The notes beneath the pieces were generated by a model that was not told the DNA's origin, did no database searches, and saw nothing but the letters and a program-made list of their open reading frames with translations. A DNA stretch of 64,000 bases from Aristolochia californica (taxonomy: Eukaryota > Streptophyta > Magnoliopsida > Piperales > Aristolochiaceae): contig JARWKL010000007.1 of assembly GCA_029961685.1 (NCBI GenBank), positions 27,909,013 through 27,973,012 of the forward strand, in the 5' to 3' direction. Of this stretch, positions 11,059 through 24,204 are shown in pieces. Positions within the stretch are counted from its first letter, which is position 1. The number at the start of each line of letters is the position of its first letter. Position numbers and translations under genes: made by a program.

Positions 11059-13752
11059 CGAATTTCCCAAAATTGGATAACAAAACTTTTGTGTTCATTT
11101 TTGTTGCATGAACAAATTTTCTTTAATTATATTTGTTCTTGTTTTAAATTTTTTCCATACATCAACGATAAAATTTTCATTATGTTGTAAGCTTTTTGCC
11201 TTGTTTGTTTTCGGGATGAAGGAAGAGCGAAAAGTCAATGTTTTGATTTAAGAAAAAAGTGTATTTCTAAAATGGAAAAGCACAATGCACAATTGTGGGG
11301 AGAGATAATACCAAAGAGTGTATGTAATTTTTAGGGATTGTAAGCTCTTTTTAGTTTTTATATCTCAGGTTTTGTAATCGTTGGGAAAAATTGGTGGCAG
11401 AAGATTTTTAACTGAGTGTTGAATTGCAATCCATAAGTCATTTCAAAAAAAAATATAGCCCGTTACGCATGATAAATCACTTTACAATCATCTATGATTG
11501 TTAGATCAAATTTTTGAAAATGGGCAAAATAATGACTTGTTAGACTCGGGTAAATATCCCACAGCACGTTCACCTGAGAATTTAATGAGCGTTTGTTATT
11601 CTCTTTAAAAGCTTTGAATCCATAGGTCATTTGAATCTTTAACATGTTTCAAGCATGCTTATTCATTTTTAAAACATGTGTAGAAAAAATCTCCTTCATG
11701 TAAAATTCCAAGCTTAATAGGGTTGGACTAATGGAATTTCCCAAACTTGGATAACAAAACTTTTGTGTTCATTTGTGGTGTGTGAATAGATATTTTTTAT
11801 TTACTTTAGTTATTATTTTAAATATTTTCCACACATCAACTATAAAATTTTTATTTTGTTGTGATCTGTTTTGCCTTTTTTGTTTACGGGATGAAGGGGG
11901 AGCGAAAACTCAAAGTTCTGATTTAAGTAAAAAGTGTACATCTAAAACGGAAATGCACAATGCACATATGTAGAGAGAGATAATTCCAAACAGTGTCTAT
12001 AATTTTTAGGGATTGTAAGCACCTTTTCGTTTTTATATCTCAGGTTTTGCAATCGTCGGGAAAAATGGGTTGCGAAGGATTTTTAACTGAGTGTTGAATT
12101 GCAATCCATAAGTCATTTCATACACAAATATATCCCATTACGCATGATAAATCACATTACAATCATCTATGATTAATTATGTCAGCTTCTTGCAAATGGG
12201 CAAAATAATGGCATGTTTGACTCCGGTAAATATCCCACCGCAAGTTCACTTGAGAATTTAATGAGCGTTTGTTATTCTCTTTAAAAGCTTTGCATCCATA
12301 GCTCATTTGCATCTTTAACATGTTTCAAACATGCATATCCATTTTTAAAACATGTGTGGACAAAATTTTTTCTTGCAAAATTACAAGCTATTAGGGTTAA
12401 ACCAGTGGAATTTCCCAAAATTGGATAACAAAACTTTTGTGTTCATTTGTGTTGGGTGAATAAATTTTATTTATTTATATTTGTTATTGTTTTAAATTTT
12501 TTCCATACATCAACTATAAAATTTTCATTTTGTTGTAAACTTTTTGCCTTGTTTGTTTTCGGGATGAAGGGAGAGCGAAAAGTCAAAGTTTTGATTTAAG
12601 AAAAAAACGTACATCTAAAATGGAAAAGCACATTGCACAATTGTAGGGAGAGATAATTCCAAAGAGTGTCTGTAATTTTTAGGGATTGTAAGCTCTTTTT
12701 AGTTTTTATATCTCAGGTTTTGCAATCGTCGGGAAAAATTGGTGGCAGAGGATTTTTAACTGAGTGTTGAATTGCAATCCATAAGTCATTTCATACAAAA
12801 ATATAGCCCGTTACGCATGATAAATCACTTTACAATTATCTATGATTGTTAGATCAATTTTTTGAAAATGGGCAAAATAATGACTTGTTAGACTCGGGTA
12901 AATATCCAACCGCACGTTCACTTGAGAATTTAATGAGTGTTTGTTATTCTCTTTAAAAGCTTTGGATGCCTAGGTCATTTGAATCTTTACCATGTTTCAA
13001 GCATGCATATCCATTTTTAAAACATGTGTAGAAAAAATCTCCTTCATGTAAAATTCCAAGCTTATTAGGGTTGGACTAATGAAATTTCCCAAACTTGGAT
13101 AACAATACTTTAGTGTTCATCTGTGGTGTCTGAATAGATATTTTTTATTTACATTAGTCATTATTTTAAATATTTTTCACACATCAACTACAAAATTTTT
13201 ATTTGGGTGTGATCTTTTTTGCCTTTTTTGTTTACGAGATGAAGGGGGAGCGAAAACTCAACGTTCTAATTTATGAAAAAAGTGTACATCTAAAATGAAA
13301 TGCACAATGCACAAATGTAAGAGAGATATTTCCAAAGAGTGTCTTAATGTTTTAGGGATCGTAGGCACTCTTTCGTTTTTATATCTAAGGTTTTGCAATC
13401 GTCGGGAAATGGGGGAGGCGGGCGATTTTTAACTTAGCGTTGACTTGAAATCCATAAGTCATTTCTTACAAAAATATAGCCCGTTACGCATGACAAATCA
13501 CTTTACAATCATCTATGATTGTTAGCTCAACTTTTTGAATATGGGCAAAATAATGGCATGTTTGACTCGGGCAAATATCCCACCGCACGTTCACTTGAGA
13601 ATTTAATGAGCGTTTGTTATTCTCTTTAAAAGCTTTGGATCCATAAGTCATTTGAATCTTTAACATATTTCTGGCATGCATATCCATTTTTAAAACATGT
13701 GTGGATGAAATCTCTGTCTTGCAAAATTCCAAGCTATTAGGGTTAAACTAGT
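11059..13752 (+). repeat. Four-monomer block copied from the left (A, B/C, A, B with C tail)
   Basis: Monomers: A 11,059-11,732; hybrid B/C 11,733-12,406; A 12,407-13,080; B with C tail 13,081-13,752. The first two repeat the copies at 5,387 and 6,061 at an offset of 5,672 bp, rare variants included. The last repeats 9,716 at an offset of 3,365 bp. The A at 12,407 is itself a mosaic: 5' variants of the A at 6,735 (AAACTTTTTGCC, TTTTATTTATTT), then 3' variants of the A at 9,042 (AAAAAACGTACATC, CACATTGCAC, GGATGCCTAGG). Confidence 0.86.
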
Positions 13753-14247
13753 GGAATTTCCCAAAATTGGATAACAAAACTTTTGTGTTCATTTATTTTG
13801 GGTGAACAAATTTTCTTTATTTATGTTTGTTATTGTTTTAAATTTTTTCTATAAATCAACGATAAAATTTTCATTTTGTTGTAGCTTTTTGCCTTGTTTG
13901 TTTTCGTGATGAAGGGAGAGCGAAAAGTCAAAGTTTTGATTTAAAAAAAAAAGTGTGCATCTAAAATGAAAAAGCACAATGCACAATTATAGGGAGAGAT
14001 ATGTCCAAAGAGTGTATGTAATTTTTAGGAATTGTAAGCACCTTTTCATTTTTATATCTCAAGTATTGCAATCATCGGGAAAAATGGGTTGCGGAGGATT
14101 TTTAACTGAGTGTTGAATTGCAATCCAAAAGTCATTTCATACTTAAATGTAGCCCGTTACGCATGATAAATCACTTTACAATCATCTATGATTGTTAGAT
14201 CAAATTTTTGAAAATGGGCAAAATAATGACTTGTTAGACTCGGTTAA
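13753..14247 (+). repeat. Mosaic A/C/A monomer, truncated at its 3' end
   Basis: A-type start, a C-like patch at about 14,035-14,100 (AAGCACCTTTTC, ATGGGTTGCGGAGG), then A again (GTTAGATCAAATTTTTG). It stops at GACTCGGTTAA and runs directly into CAAAACTTTTG of the next B. The last 180 bp of A and the first 22 bp of B are missing. This is the first of five identical truncation junctions. Confidence 0.88.
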
Positions 14248-17200
14248 CAAAACTTTTGTGTTCATTTGTGGTGTGTGAATAGATATTTTTTATTTACTTT
14301 ATTTATTATTTTAAATATTTTCCACACATCAACTATAAAAATTTTATTTTGTTGTGATATTTTTTGCCTTTTTTTTTTACAGGATGAAGGGGGAGCGAAA
14401 ACTCAAAGTTCTGATTTAAGAAAAATCTGTACATCTAAAATGAAATGCACAATGCACAAATGTAGAGAGAGATATTTCCAAAGAGTGTCTGCATGTTTTG
14501 GGGATCGTATGCACTCTTTTGTTTTTATATCTAAGGTTTTGCAATCGTCGGGAAACAGGGGAGGCGGGCGATTTTTAACTGAGTGTTGACTTCAAATCCA
14601 TAAGTCATTTCTTACAAAAATATAGTCTGATACGCATGACAAATCACTTTACAATCATCTATGATTGTTAGCTCAACTTTTCTAATATGGGCAAAATAAT
14701 GGCTTGTTTGACTCGGGCAAATATCCCACCGCACGTTCACTTGAGAATTTAATGAGCGTTTGTTATTCTCTTTAAAAGCTTTGGATCCATAGGTCATTTG
14801 AATCTTTAACATGTTTCTGGCATGCATATCCATTTTTAAAACATGTGTGGATGAAATCTCTTTCTTGCAAAATTCCAAGCTATTAGGGTTAAAATAGTGG
14901 AATTTCCCAAAATTGGATAACAAAACTTTTGTGTTCATTTATGTTGGGTGAACAAATTTTCTTTATTTATGTTTGTTATTGTTTTAAATTTTTTCCATAC
15001 ATCAACGATAAAATTTTCATTTTGTTGTAAGCTTTTTGCCTTGTTTGTTTTCGTGATGAAGGGAGAGTGAAAAATCAAAGTTTTGATTGATTAAAAAAGT
15101 GTACATCTAAAATGGAAAAGCACAATGCACAATTGTAGAGAGAGATAATTCCAAAGAGTGTCTGTAATTTTTAGGGGTTGTAAGCTCCTTTTAGTTTTTA
15201 TATCTCAGGTTTTGCAATCGTCGAGAAAAATTGGTGGCAGAGGATTTTTAACTGAGTGTTGAATTGCAATCCATAATTCATTTCATACAAAAATATAGCC
15301 TGTTACGCATGATAAATCACTTTACAATCATCTATGATTGTTAGATCTAATTTTTGAAAATGGGCAAAATAATGACTTGTTAGACTCGGTTAACAAAACT
15401 TTTGTGTTCATTTGTGCTGTGTGAATAGATTTTTCTATTTACTTTATTTATTATTTTAAATATTTTCCACACATCAACTATAAAAATTTTATTTTGTTAT
15501 GATATTTTTTGCCTTTTTTGTTTACGGGATGAAGCCGGAGCGAAAACTCAAAGTTCTGATTTAAGAAAAAACTGTACATCTAAAATGAAATGCACAATGC
15601 ACAAATGTAGAGAGAGATATTTCCAAAGAGTGTTTGCATGTTTTAGGGATCGTATGCACTCTTATGTTTTTATATCTAAGGTTTTGCAATCGTCGGGAAA
15701 CAGGGGAGGCGGGCGATTTTCAACTGAGTGTTGACTTCAAATCCATAAGTCATTTCTTACAAAAATATAGTCTGATACGCATGAAAAATCACTTTACAAT
15801 CACTATGATTGTTAGCTCAACTTTTCTAATATGGGCAAAATAATGGCTTGTTTGACTCGGGCAAATATCCCACCGCACGTTTACTTGAGAATTTAATGAG
15901 CGTTTGTTATTCTCTTTAAAAGTTTTGGATCCATAGGTCATTTGAATCTTTAACATGTTTCTGGCATGCATATCCATTTTTAAAACATGTGTGGATGAAA
16001 TCTCTTTCTTGCAAAATTCCAAGCTATTAGGGTTAAACTAGTGGAATTTCCCAAAATTGGATAACAAAACTTTTGTGTTCATTTATGTTGGGTGAACAAA
16101 TTTTCTTTATTTATGTTTGTTATTGTTTTAAATTTTTTCCATACATCAACGATAAAATTTTCATTTTGTTGTAAGCTTTTTGACTTGTTTGTTTTCGTGA
16201 TGAAGGGAGAGCGAAAAATCAAAGTTTTGATTTAATAAAAAAGTGTACATCTAAAATGGAAAAGCACAATGCACAATTGTAGAGAGAGATAATTCCAAAG
16301 AGTGTCTGTAATTTTTAGGGGTTGTAAGCTCCTTTTAGTTTTTATATCTCAGGTTTTGCAATCGTCGAGAAAAATTGGTGGCAGAGGATTTTTAACTGAG
16401 TGTTGAATATCAATCCATAAGTCATTTCATACAAAAATATAGCCTGTTACGCATGATAAATCACTTTACAATCATCTATGATTGTTAGATCAAATTTTTA
16501 AAAATGGGCAAAATAATGACTTGTTAGACTCGGTTAACAAAACTTTTGTGTTCATTTGTGCTGTGTGAATAGATATTTTTTATTTACTTTATTTATTATT
16601 TTAAATATTTTCCACACATCAACTATAAAAATTTTATTTTGTTGTGATATTTTTTGCCTTTTTTGTTTACGGGATGAAGCTGGAGCGAAAACTCAAAGTT
16701 CTGATTTAAGAAAAATCTGTACATCTAAAATGAAATACACAATGCACAAATGTAGAGAGAGATATTTCCAAAGAGTGTCTGCATGTTTTTGGGATCGTAT
16801 GCACTCTTTTGTTTTTATATCTAAGGTTTTGCAATCGTCGGGAAACAGGGGAGGCGGGCGATTTTTAACTGAGTGTTGACTTCAAATCCATAAGTCATTT
16901 GTTACAAAAATATAGTCTGATACGCATGACAAATCACTTTACAATCATCTATGATTGTTAGCTCAACTTTTCTAATATGGGCAAAATAATGGCTTGTTTG
17001 ACTCGGGCAAATATCTCGCCGCACGTTCACTTGAGAATTTAATGAGCGTTTGTTATTCTCTTTAAAAGCTTTGGATCCATAGGTCATTTGAATCTTTAAC
17101 ATGTTTCTGTCATGCATATCCATTTTTAAAACATGTGTGGATGAAATCTCTTTCTTGCAAAATTCCAAGCTATTAGGGTTAAAATAGTGGAATTTCCAAA

Positions 17201-19975
17201 AATTGGATAACAAAACTTTTGTGCTCATTTATGTTGGGTGAATAAATTTTCTTTATTTATGTTTGTTATTGTTTTAAATTTTTTCCATACATCAATGATA
17301 AAATTTTCATTTTGTTGTAAGCTTTTTGCCTTGTTTGTTTTCGTGATGAAGGGAGAGCGAAAAATCAAAGTTTTGATTTAATAAAAAAGTGTACATCTAA
17401 AATGGAATAGCACAATGCACAATTGTAGAGAGAGATAATTCCAAAGAGTGTCTGTAATTTTTAGGGGTTGTAAGCTCCTTTTAGTTTTTATATCTCAGGT
17501 TTTGCAATCGTCGGGAAAAATTGGAGGCAGAGGATTTTTAACTGAGTGTTGAATTGCAATCCATAAGTCATTTCATACAAAAATATAGCCTGTTACGCAT
17601 GATAAATCACTTTACAATCATCTATGATTGTTAGATCAAATTTTTGAAAATTGGCAAAATAATGACTTGTTAGAGTCGGTTAACAAAACTTTTGTGTTCA
17701 TTTGCGCTGTGTGAATAGATATTTTTTATTTACTTTATTTATTATTTTAAATATTTTCCACACATCAACTACAAAAATTTTATTTTGTTGTGATATTTTT
17801 TGCCTTTTTTGTTTACGGGATGAAGGGGGAGCGAAAACTCAAAGTTCTCATTTAAGAAAAATCTATACATCTAAAATGAAATCCACAATGCACAAATGTA
17901 GAGAGAGATATTTCCAAAGAGTGTCTGCATGTTTTAGGGATCGTATGCACTCTTTTGTTTTTATATCTAAGGTTTTGCAATCGTCGGGAAACAGGGGAGG
18001 CGGGCGATTTTTAACTGAGTGTTGACTTCAAATCCATAAGTCATTTCTTACAAAAATATAGTCTGATACGCATGACAAATCACTTTACAATCATCTATGA
18101 TTGTTAGCTCAACTTTTCTAATATGGGCAAAATAATGGCTTGTTTGACTCGGGCAAATATCTCGCCGCACGTTCACTTGAGAATTTAATGAGCGTTTGTT
18201 ATTCTCTTTAAAAGCTTTGGATCCATAAGTCATTTGAATCTTTAACATGTTTCTGTCATGCATATCCATTTTTAAAACATGTGTGGATCAAATCTCTTTC
18301 TTGCAAAATTCCAAGCTATTAGGGTTAAACTAGTGGAATTTCCAAAAATTGGATAACAAAACTTTTGTGCTCATTTATGTTGGGTGAATAAATTTTCTTT
18401 ATTTATGTTTGTTATTGTTTTAAATTTTTTCCATACATCAACGATAAAATTTTCATTTTGTTGTAAGCTTTTTGCCTTGTTTGTTTTCGTGATGAAGGGA
18501 GAGCGAAAAATCAAAGTTTTGATTTAATAAAAAAGTGTACATCTAAAATGGAATAGCACAATGCACAATTGTAGAGAGAGATAATTCCAAAGAGTGTCTG
18601 TAATTTTTAGGGGTTGTAAGCTCCTTTTAGTTTTTATATCTCAGGTTTTGCAATCGTCGGGAAAAATTGGTGGCAGAGGATTTTTAACTGAGTGTTGAAT
18701 TGCAATCCATAAGTCATTTCATACAAAAATATAGCCTGTTACGCATGATAAATCACTTTACAATCATCTATGATTGTTAGATCAAATTTTTGAAAATTGG
18801 CAAAATAATGACTTGTTAGACTCGGTTAACAAAACTTTTGTGTTCATTTGCGCTGTGTGAATAGATATTTTTTATTTACTTTATTTATTATTTTAAATAT
18901 TTTCCACACATCAACTACAAAAATTTTATTTTGTTGTGATATTTTTTGCCTTTTTTGTTTACGGGATGAAGGGGGAGCGAAAAATCAAAGTTCTCATTTA
19001 AGAAAAATCTATACATCTAAATTGAAATCCACAATGCACAAATGTAGAGAGAGATATTTCCAAAGTGTGTCTGCATGTTTTAGGGATCGTATGCACTCTT
19101 TTGTTTTTATATCTAAGGTTTTGCAATCGTCGGGAAACAGGGGAGGCGGGCGATTTTTAACTGAGTGTTGACTTCAAATCCATAAGTCAATTCTTACAAA
19201 AATATAGTCTGATACGCATGACAAATCACTTTACAATCATCTATGATTGTTAGCTCAACTTTTCTAATATGGGCAAAATAATGGCTTGTTTGACTCGGGC
19301 AAATATCCCACCGCACGTTCACTTGAGAATTTAATGAGCATTTAATATTCTCTTTAAAAGCTTTTGATCCATAGGTCATTTGAATCTTTAACATGTTTCT
19401 GGCATGCATATCCATTTTTATAACATGTGTGGATGAAATCTCTTTCTTGCAAAATTCCAAGCCATTAGGGTTAAACTAGTGGAATTTCCAAAAATTGGAT
19501 AACAAAACTTTTGTGTTCATTTATGTTGGGTGAACAAATTTTCTTTATTTATGTTTGTTATTGTTTTAAATTTTTTTGATACATCAACGATAAAATTTTC
19601 ATTTTGTTGTAAGCTTTTTGCCTTGTTTGTTTTCGTGATGAAGGGAGAGCGAAAAATCAAAGTTTTGATTTAATAAAAAAGTGTACATCTAAAATGGAAT
19701 AGCACAATGCACAATTGTAGAGAGAGATAATTCCAAAGAGTGTCTGTAATTTTTAGGGGTTGTCAGCTCCTTTTAGTTTTTATATCTCAGGTTTTGCAAT
19801 CGTCGGGAAAAATTGGTGGCAGAGGATTTTTAACTGAGTGTTGAATTGCAATCCATAAGTCATTTCATACAAAAATATAGCCTGTTACGCATGATAAATC
19901 ACTTTACAATCATCTATGATAGTTAGATCAAATTTTTGAAAATGGGCAAAATAATGACTTGTTAGACTCGGTTAA
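14248..19975 (+). repeat. Local array of a 1,146-bp dimer: B (C tail) plus 3'-truncated A, five copies
   Basis: Dimer copies start at 14,248, 15,394, 16,538, 17,684 and 18,830, giving periods of 1,146, 1,144, 1,146 and 1,146 bp. B parts: 14,248-14,898, 15,394-16,042, 16,538-17,188, 17,684-18,334, 18,830-19,480. Truncated A parts: 14,899-15,393, 16,043-16,537, 17,189-17,683, 18,335-18,829; the fifth A continues to full length. Every B ends with a C tail (GTGTGGATGAAATC, or GGATCAAATC at 18,286). The junction GACTCGGTTAACAAAAC is identical at 14,247, 15,393, 16,537 and 18,829, and has one upstream change at 17,683. Copies 4 and 5 are nearly identical (both GCGCTGTGTG, CTCATTTAAG, CTATACATC) and are probably the youngest pair; copies 2 and 3 share GTGCTGTGTG and GATGAAGC. 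Confidence 0.94.
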
Positions 19976-20154
19976 ATATCCCACCGCACGTTCACTTGAT
20001 AATTTAATGAGCGTTTGTTATTCTCTTTAAAAGCTTTGGATCCGTAGGTCATTTGAATCTTTAACATGTTTCAAGCACGCATATCCATTTTTAAAACATG
20101 TGTAGAAAAAATCTCCTTCATGTAAAATTCCAAGCTTAATAGGGTTGGACTAAT
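19481..20154 (+). repeat. Full-length A monomer with the junction-type variant (undeleted relative of the truncated A)
   Basis: This A matches the truncated A copies to its left (TTTATGTTTG, GATTTAATAAAAAAG, AGGGGTTGT) and carries the same GACTCGGTTAA variant in place of GACTCGGGTAA. Here the sequence continues into ATATCCCACCGCACG and a normal A tail. It shows what the parental sequence at the deletion point looked like: positions 19,976-20,176 are the 201 bp absent from the truncated copies. Confidence 0.9.
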
Positions 20155-21503
20155 GGAATTTCCCAAACTTGGATAACAAAACTTTTGTGTTCATTTGTGG
20201 TGTGTGAATAGATATTTTTTATTTACATTAGTTATTATTTTAAATATTTTCCACACATCAACTATAAAATTTTTATTTTGGTGTGATCTTTTTTGACTTT
20301 TTTGTTTACGGGATGAAGGGGGAGCGAAAACTCAAAGTTCTGGTTTAAGAAAAAAGTGTACATCTGTAATGGAAATGCACAATGCACAAATGTAGAGAGA
20401 GATATTTCCAAAGAGTGTATGTATGTTTTAGGGATCGTGTGCACTCTTTCGTTTTTATATCTATGGTTTTGCGATGTCGGGAAACGGGGGAGGCGGGCGA
20501 TTTTTAACTGAGCGTTGACTTCAAATCCATAAGTCGTTTCTTACAAAAATATAGCCCGTTACTCATGACAAATCACTTTACAATCATATATGATTGTTAG
20601 CTCAACTTTTTGAATATGGGCAAAATAATGGCTTGTTTGACTCGGGCAAATATCCCACCGTACGTTCACTTGACAATTTAATGATTGTTTGTTATTCTCT
20701 TTAAAAGCTTTGGATCCATAGGTCATTTGATTCTTTAACATGTTTCTGGCATGCATATCCATTTTTAAAACATGTGTAGAAAAAATCTCCTTGATGTAAA
20801 ATTCCAAGATATTAGTTTTGGACTAGTGGAATTTCCCAAACTTGGATAACAAAACTTTTGTGGTCATTTCTGGTGTGTGAATAAATTTTCTTCGTTTACT
20901 TTTTTTTATTGTTTTAAACTTTTTTCGTACTTCAACTATGAAATTTTCATTTTGCTATGATCTATTTGCCTTTGTTGTTTACGGGATGAAGGGAGAGCGA
21001 AAAAATCGAAGTTTTGATTTAAAAAAAATGTGTACATCTAAAATGGAAATGCATAATGCACATATGTAGAGAGAGATTATTCCAAACAGTGTCTGTAATT
21101 TTGAGGGATTGTAAGCACCTTTTCATTTTTATATCTCAGGTTTTGCAATCGTCGGGAAAAATGGGTTGCGGAGGATTTTTAACTGAGTGTTGAATTGCAA
21201 TCCATAAGTCATTTCATAAAAAAATATAGCCCGTTACGCATGATAAATCACATTACAATCATCTATGATTAGTTATGTCAGCTTTTTGCAAATGGGCAAA
21301 ATAATGGCATGTTTGACTCGGGTAAATATCCCACCGCAAGTTCACTTGAGAATTTAATGAGCGTTTGTTATTCTCTTTAAAAACTTTGAATCCATAGCTC
21401 ATTTGCAACTTTAACATGTTTCAAACATGCATATCCATTTTTAAAACATGTGTGGATGAAATCTCTTTCTTGCAAAATTCCAAGCTATTCGGGTTAAACT
21501 AGT
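20155..21503 (+). repeat. B and C monomers completing an A-B-C unit
   Basis: B 20,155-20,827 and C 20,828-21,503, both full length and typical. B has GTTTGCGATGTCGGG (a lost base in the GCAATCGTCGGG block). C has GTTTACGGGATGAAGG and ATGGGTTGCGGAGG. Confidence 0.9.
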
Positions 21504-22177
21504 GGAATTTCACAAAATTGGATAACAAAAGTTTCGTGTCCATTTGTTTTGGGTGAATAAATTTTCTTTATTTTTATTTGCTATTGTTTTGAATTTTTTT
21601 CATACATCAACTACAAAATTTTCATTTTGTTGTAAGCTTTTTGCATTGTTTGTTTTCGGGATGAAGGGGGAGCACAAAGTCAAAGTTTTGATTTAAGAAA
21701 AGAGTGTACATCTAAAATGGAAAAGCACATTGCACAATTGTCGGGAGAGATAATTCCAAAGAGTGTCTGTAATTTTTAGGGATTGTAAGCTCTTTTTAGT
21801 TTTTATATCTCCGGTTTTGCAATCATCGGGAAAAATTGGTGGCAGAGGATTTTTAACTAAGTGTTGAATTGCAATCCATAAGTCATTTCATACAAAAATA
21901 TAGCCCGTTACGCATGATAAATCACATTACAATCATCTACGATTAATTATGTCAGCTTTTTGCAAATGGGCAAAATAATGGCATGTTTGGCTCGGGTAAA
22001 TTTCCCACCGCAAGTTCACTTGAGAATTTAATGAGCGTTTGTTATTCTCTTTAAAAGCTTTGCATCCATCGCTCATTTTCATCTTTATCATGTTTCAAAC
22101 ATGCATATCCATTTTTAAAACATGTGTGGATGAAATCTCTTTCTAGCAAAATTCCAAGCAATTAGGGTTAAACTAGT
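21504..22177 (+). repeat. Hybrid A/C monomer
   Basis: A up to the GGTGGCAGAGG block. From between about 21,850 and 21,925 it is C (CACATTACAATC, GATTAATTATGTCAGC, C tail). An A therefore follows it directly, and B is missing from this unit. Confidence 0.88.
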
Positions 22178-24204
22178 GGAATTTCCCAAAATTGGATAAC
22201 AAAACTTTTGTGTTTATTTGTGTATGTTGAATAAATTTTATTTATTTATATTTGTTATTTTTTAAAAAAAATTTCATACATCAACTATAAAATTTTCATT
22301 TTGTTGTAAGCTTTTTGCCTTGTTCGTTTTCGTGATGAAGGGGGAGCAAAAAGTCAAAGTTTTGATTTAAGAAAAGAGTGTACATCTAAAATGGAAAAGC
22401 ACATTGCACAATTGTCGGGAGAGATAATTCCAAAGAGTGTCTGTAGTTTTTAGGGATTGTAAGCTCTTTTTAGTTTTTATATCTCAGGTTTTGCAATCGT
22501 CGGGAAAAATTGGTGGCAGTGGATTTTTAACTAAGTGTTGAATTGCAATCCATAAGTCATTTCATACAAAAATATAGCCCGTTACGCATGATAAATCACT
22601 TTACAATCATCTATGATTGTTAGATCAAATTTTTGAAAATGGACAAAATAATGACTTGTTAGACTCGGGTAAATATGCCACCGCACGTTCACTTGAGAAT
22701 TTAATGAGCGTTTGTTATTCTCTTTAAAAGCTTTGGATCCATAGGTCATTTGAATCTTTAACATGTTTCAAGAATGCAAATCCTTTTTTAAAACATATGT
22801 AGAAAAAATCTCCTTCATGTAAAATTCCAAGCTTAATAGGGTTGGACTATTGTAATTTCCCAAACTTGGATAACAAAACTTTTGTGTTCATTTGTGGTGT
22901 GTGAATAGATATTTTTTATTTACATTAGTTATTATTTTAAATATTTTCCACTCATCAACTATAAAAATTTTATTTTGTTGTGATCTTTTTTGGCTTTTTT
23001 GTTTACGGGAGGAAGGGGGAGCGAAAACTCAATGTTTTGATTTAAGAAAAAAGTGTACATCTAAAATGGAAATGCACAATGCACAAATGTAGAGAGAGAT
23101 ATTTCCAAAGAGTGTCTGTATGTTTTAGGGATCGTATGCACTTTTTTTCATTTTTATATCTAAAGTTTTGCAATCATCAGGAAACGGGGGAGGTGGACGA
23201 TTTTTAACGGAGTGTTGACTTCAAATCCATAAGTCATTTCCTACAAAAAATATAGCCCGTTACGCATGACAAATCACTTTACAATCACCTATGATTGTTA
23301 CCTCAACTTTTTGAATATGGGCAAAATAATGGTTTGTTTGAATCGAGCAAATATACCACTGCACGTTCACTTGAGAATTTAATGAGCGTTTGTTATTTTC
23401 TTTAAAAGCTTTGGATCCATAGGTCGTTTGAATCTTTAGCATGTTTCTGGCATGCATATCCATTTTTAAAACATGTGTAGAAAAAATCTCCTTCATGTAA
23501 AATTCCAAGTTATTAGTTTTGGACTAGTGGAATTTCCCAAACTTGGATAACAAAACTTTTGTGTTCATTTGTGGTGTGTGACTAAATTTTCTTCATTTAC
23601 TTTTTTTATTGTTTTAAACTTTTTCCGTACATCAACTATGAAATTTTCATTTTGCTGTGATCTATTTGCCTTTTTTTTTTACGGGATGAAGGGAGTGCGA
23701 AAAACTCAAAGTTTTGATTTAAGAAAAATTTGTACATCTAAAACGGAAATGCACAATGCACGTATGTAGAGAAAGTTAATTTCAAACAGTGTCTGTAATT
23801 TTTAGGGATTGTAAGCACCTTTTCGTTTTTATATCTCAGGTTTTGCAATCGTCGGGAAAAATGGGTTGCAGACAATTTTTAACTGAGTGTTGAATTGCAA
23901 TCCATAACTCATTTCATACAAAAATATAGCCCGTTACGCATGATAAATCTCATTACAATCATGTATGATTAATTATGTCAGCTTTGTGCAAATGGGCAAA
24001 ATAATGGCAAGTTTGACTCAGGTAAATAATCCAACCGCAAGTTCACTCGAGAATTTAATGAGCGTTTGTTATTCTCTTTAAAAGCTTTGCATCCATAGCT
24101 CATTTGCGTCTTTAACATGTTTCAAACATGCATATCCATTTTTAAAACATGTGTGGATGAAATCTCTTTCTTGCAAAATTCCTAGCTATTAGGGTTAAAC
24201 TAGT
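22178..24204 (+). repeat. A-B-C higher-order repeat
   Basis: A 22,178-22,851, B 22,852-23,528, C 23,529-24,204. The A here and the hybrid at 21,504 share GGGGGAGCA and AAAGAGTGTACATC with CACAATTGTCGGG, so they are recent relatives at an offset of 674 bp. Confidence 0.9.

Noticed and set aside
14248..19975. The near-identical dimer copies as an assembly artefact
   Set aside because: Copies carry their own consistent variants (for example GTGGTGTGTG, GTGCTGTGTG and GCGCTGTGTG in successive groups, and a lost base at about 15,802), which a simple assembly duplication would not produce. Reads across the region would still be the decisive test.
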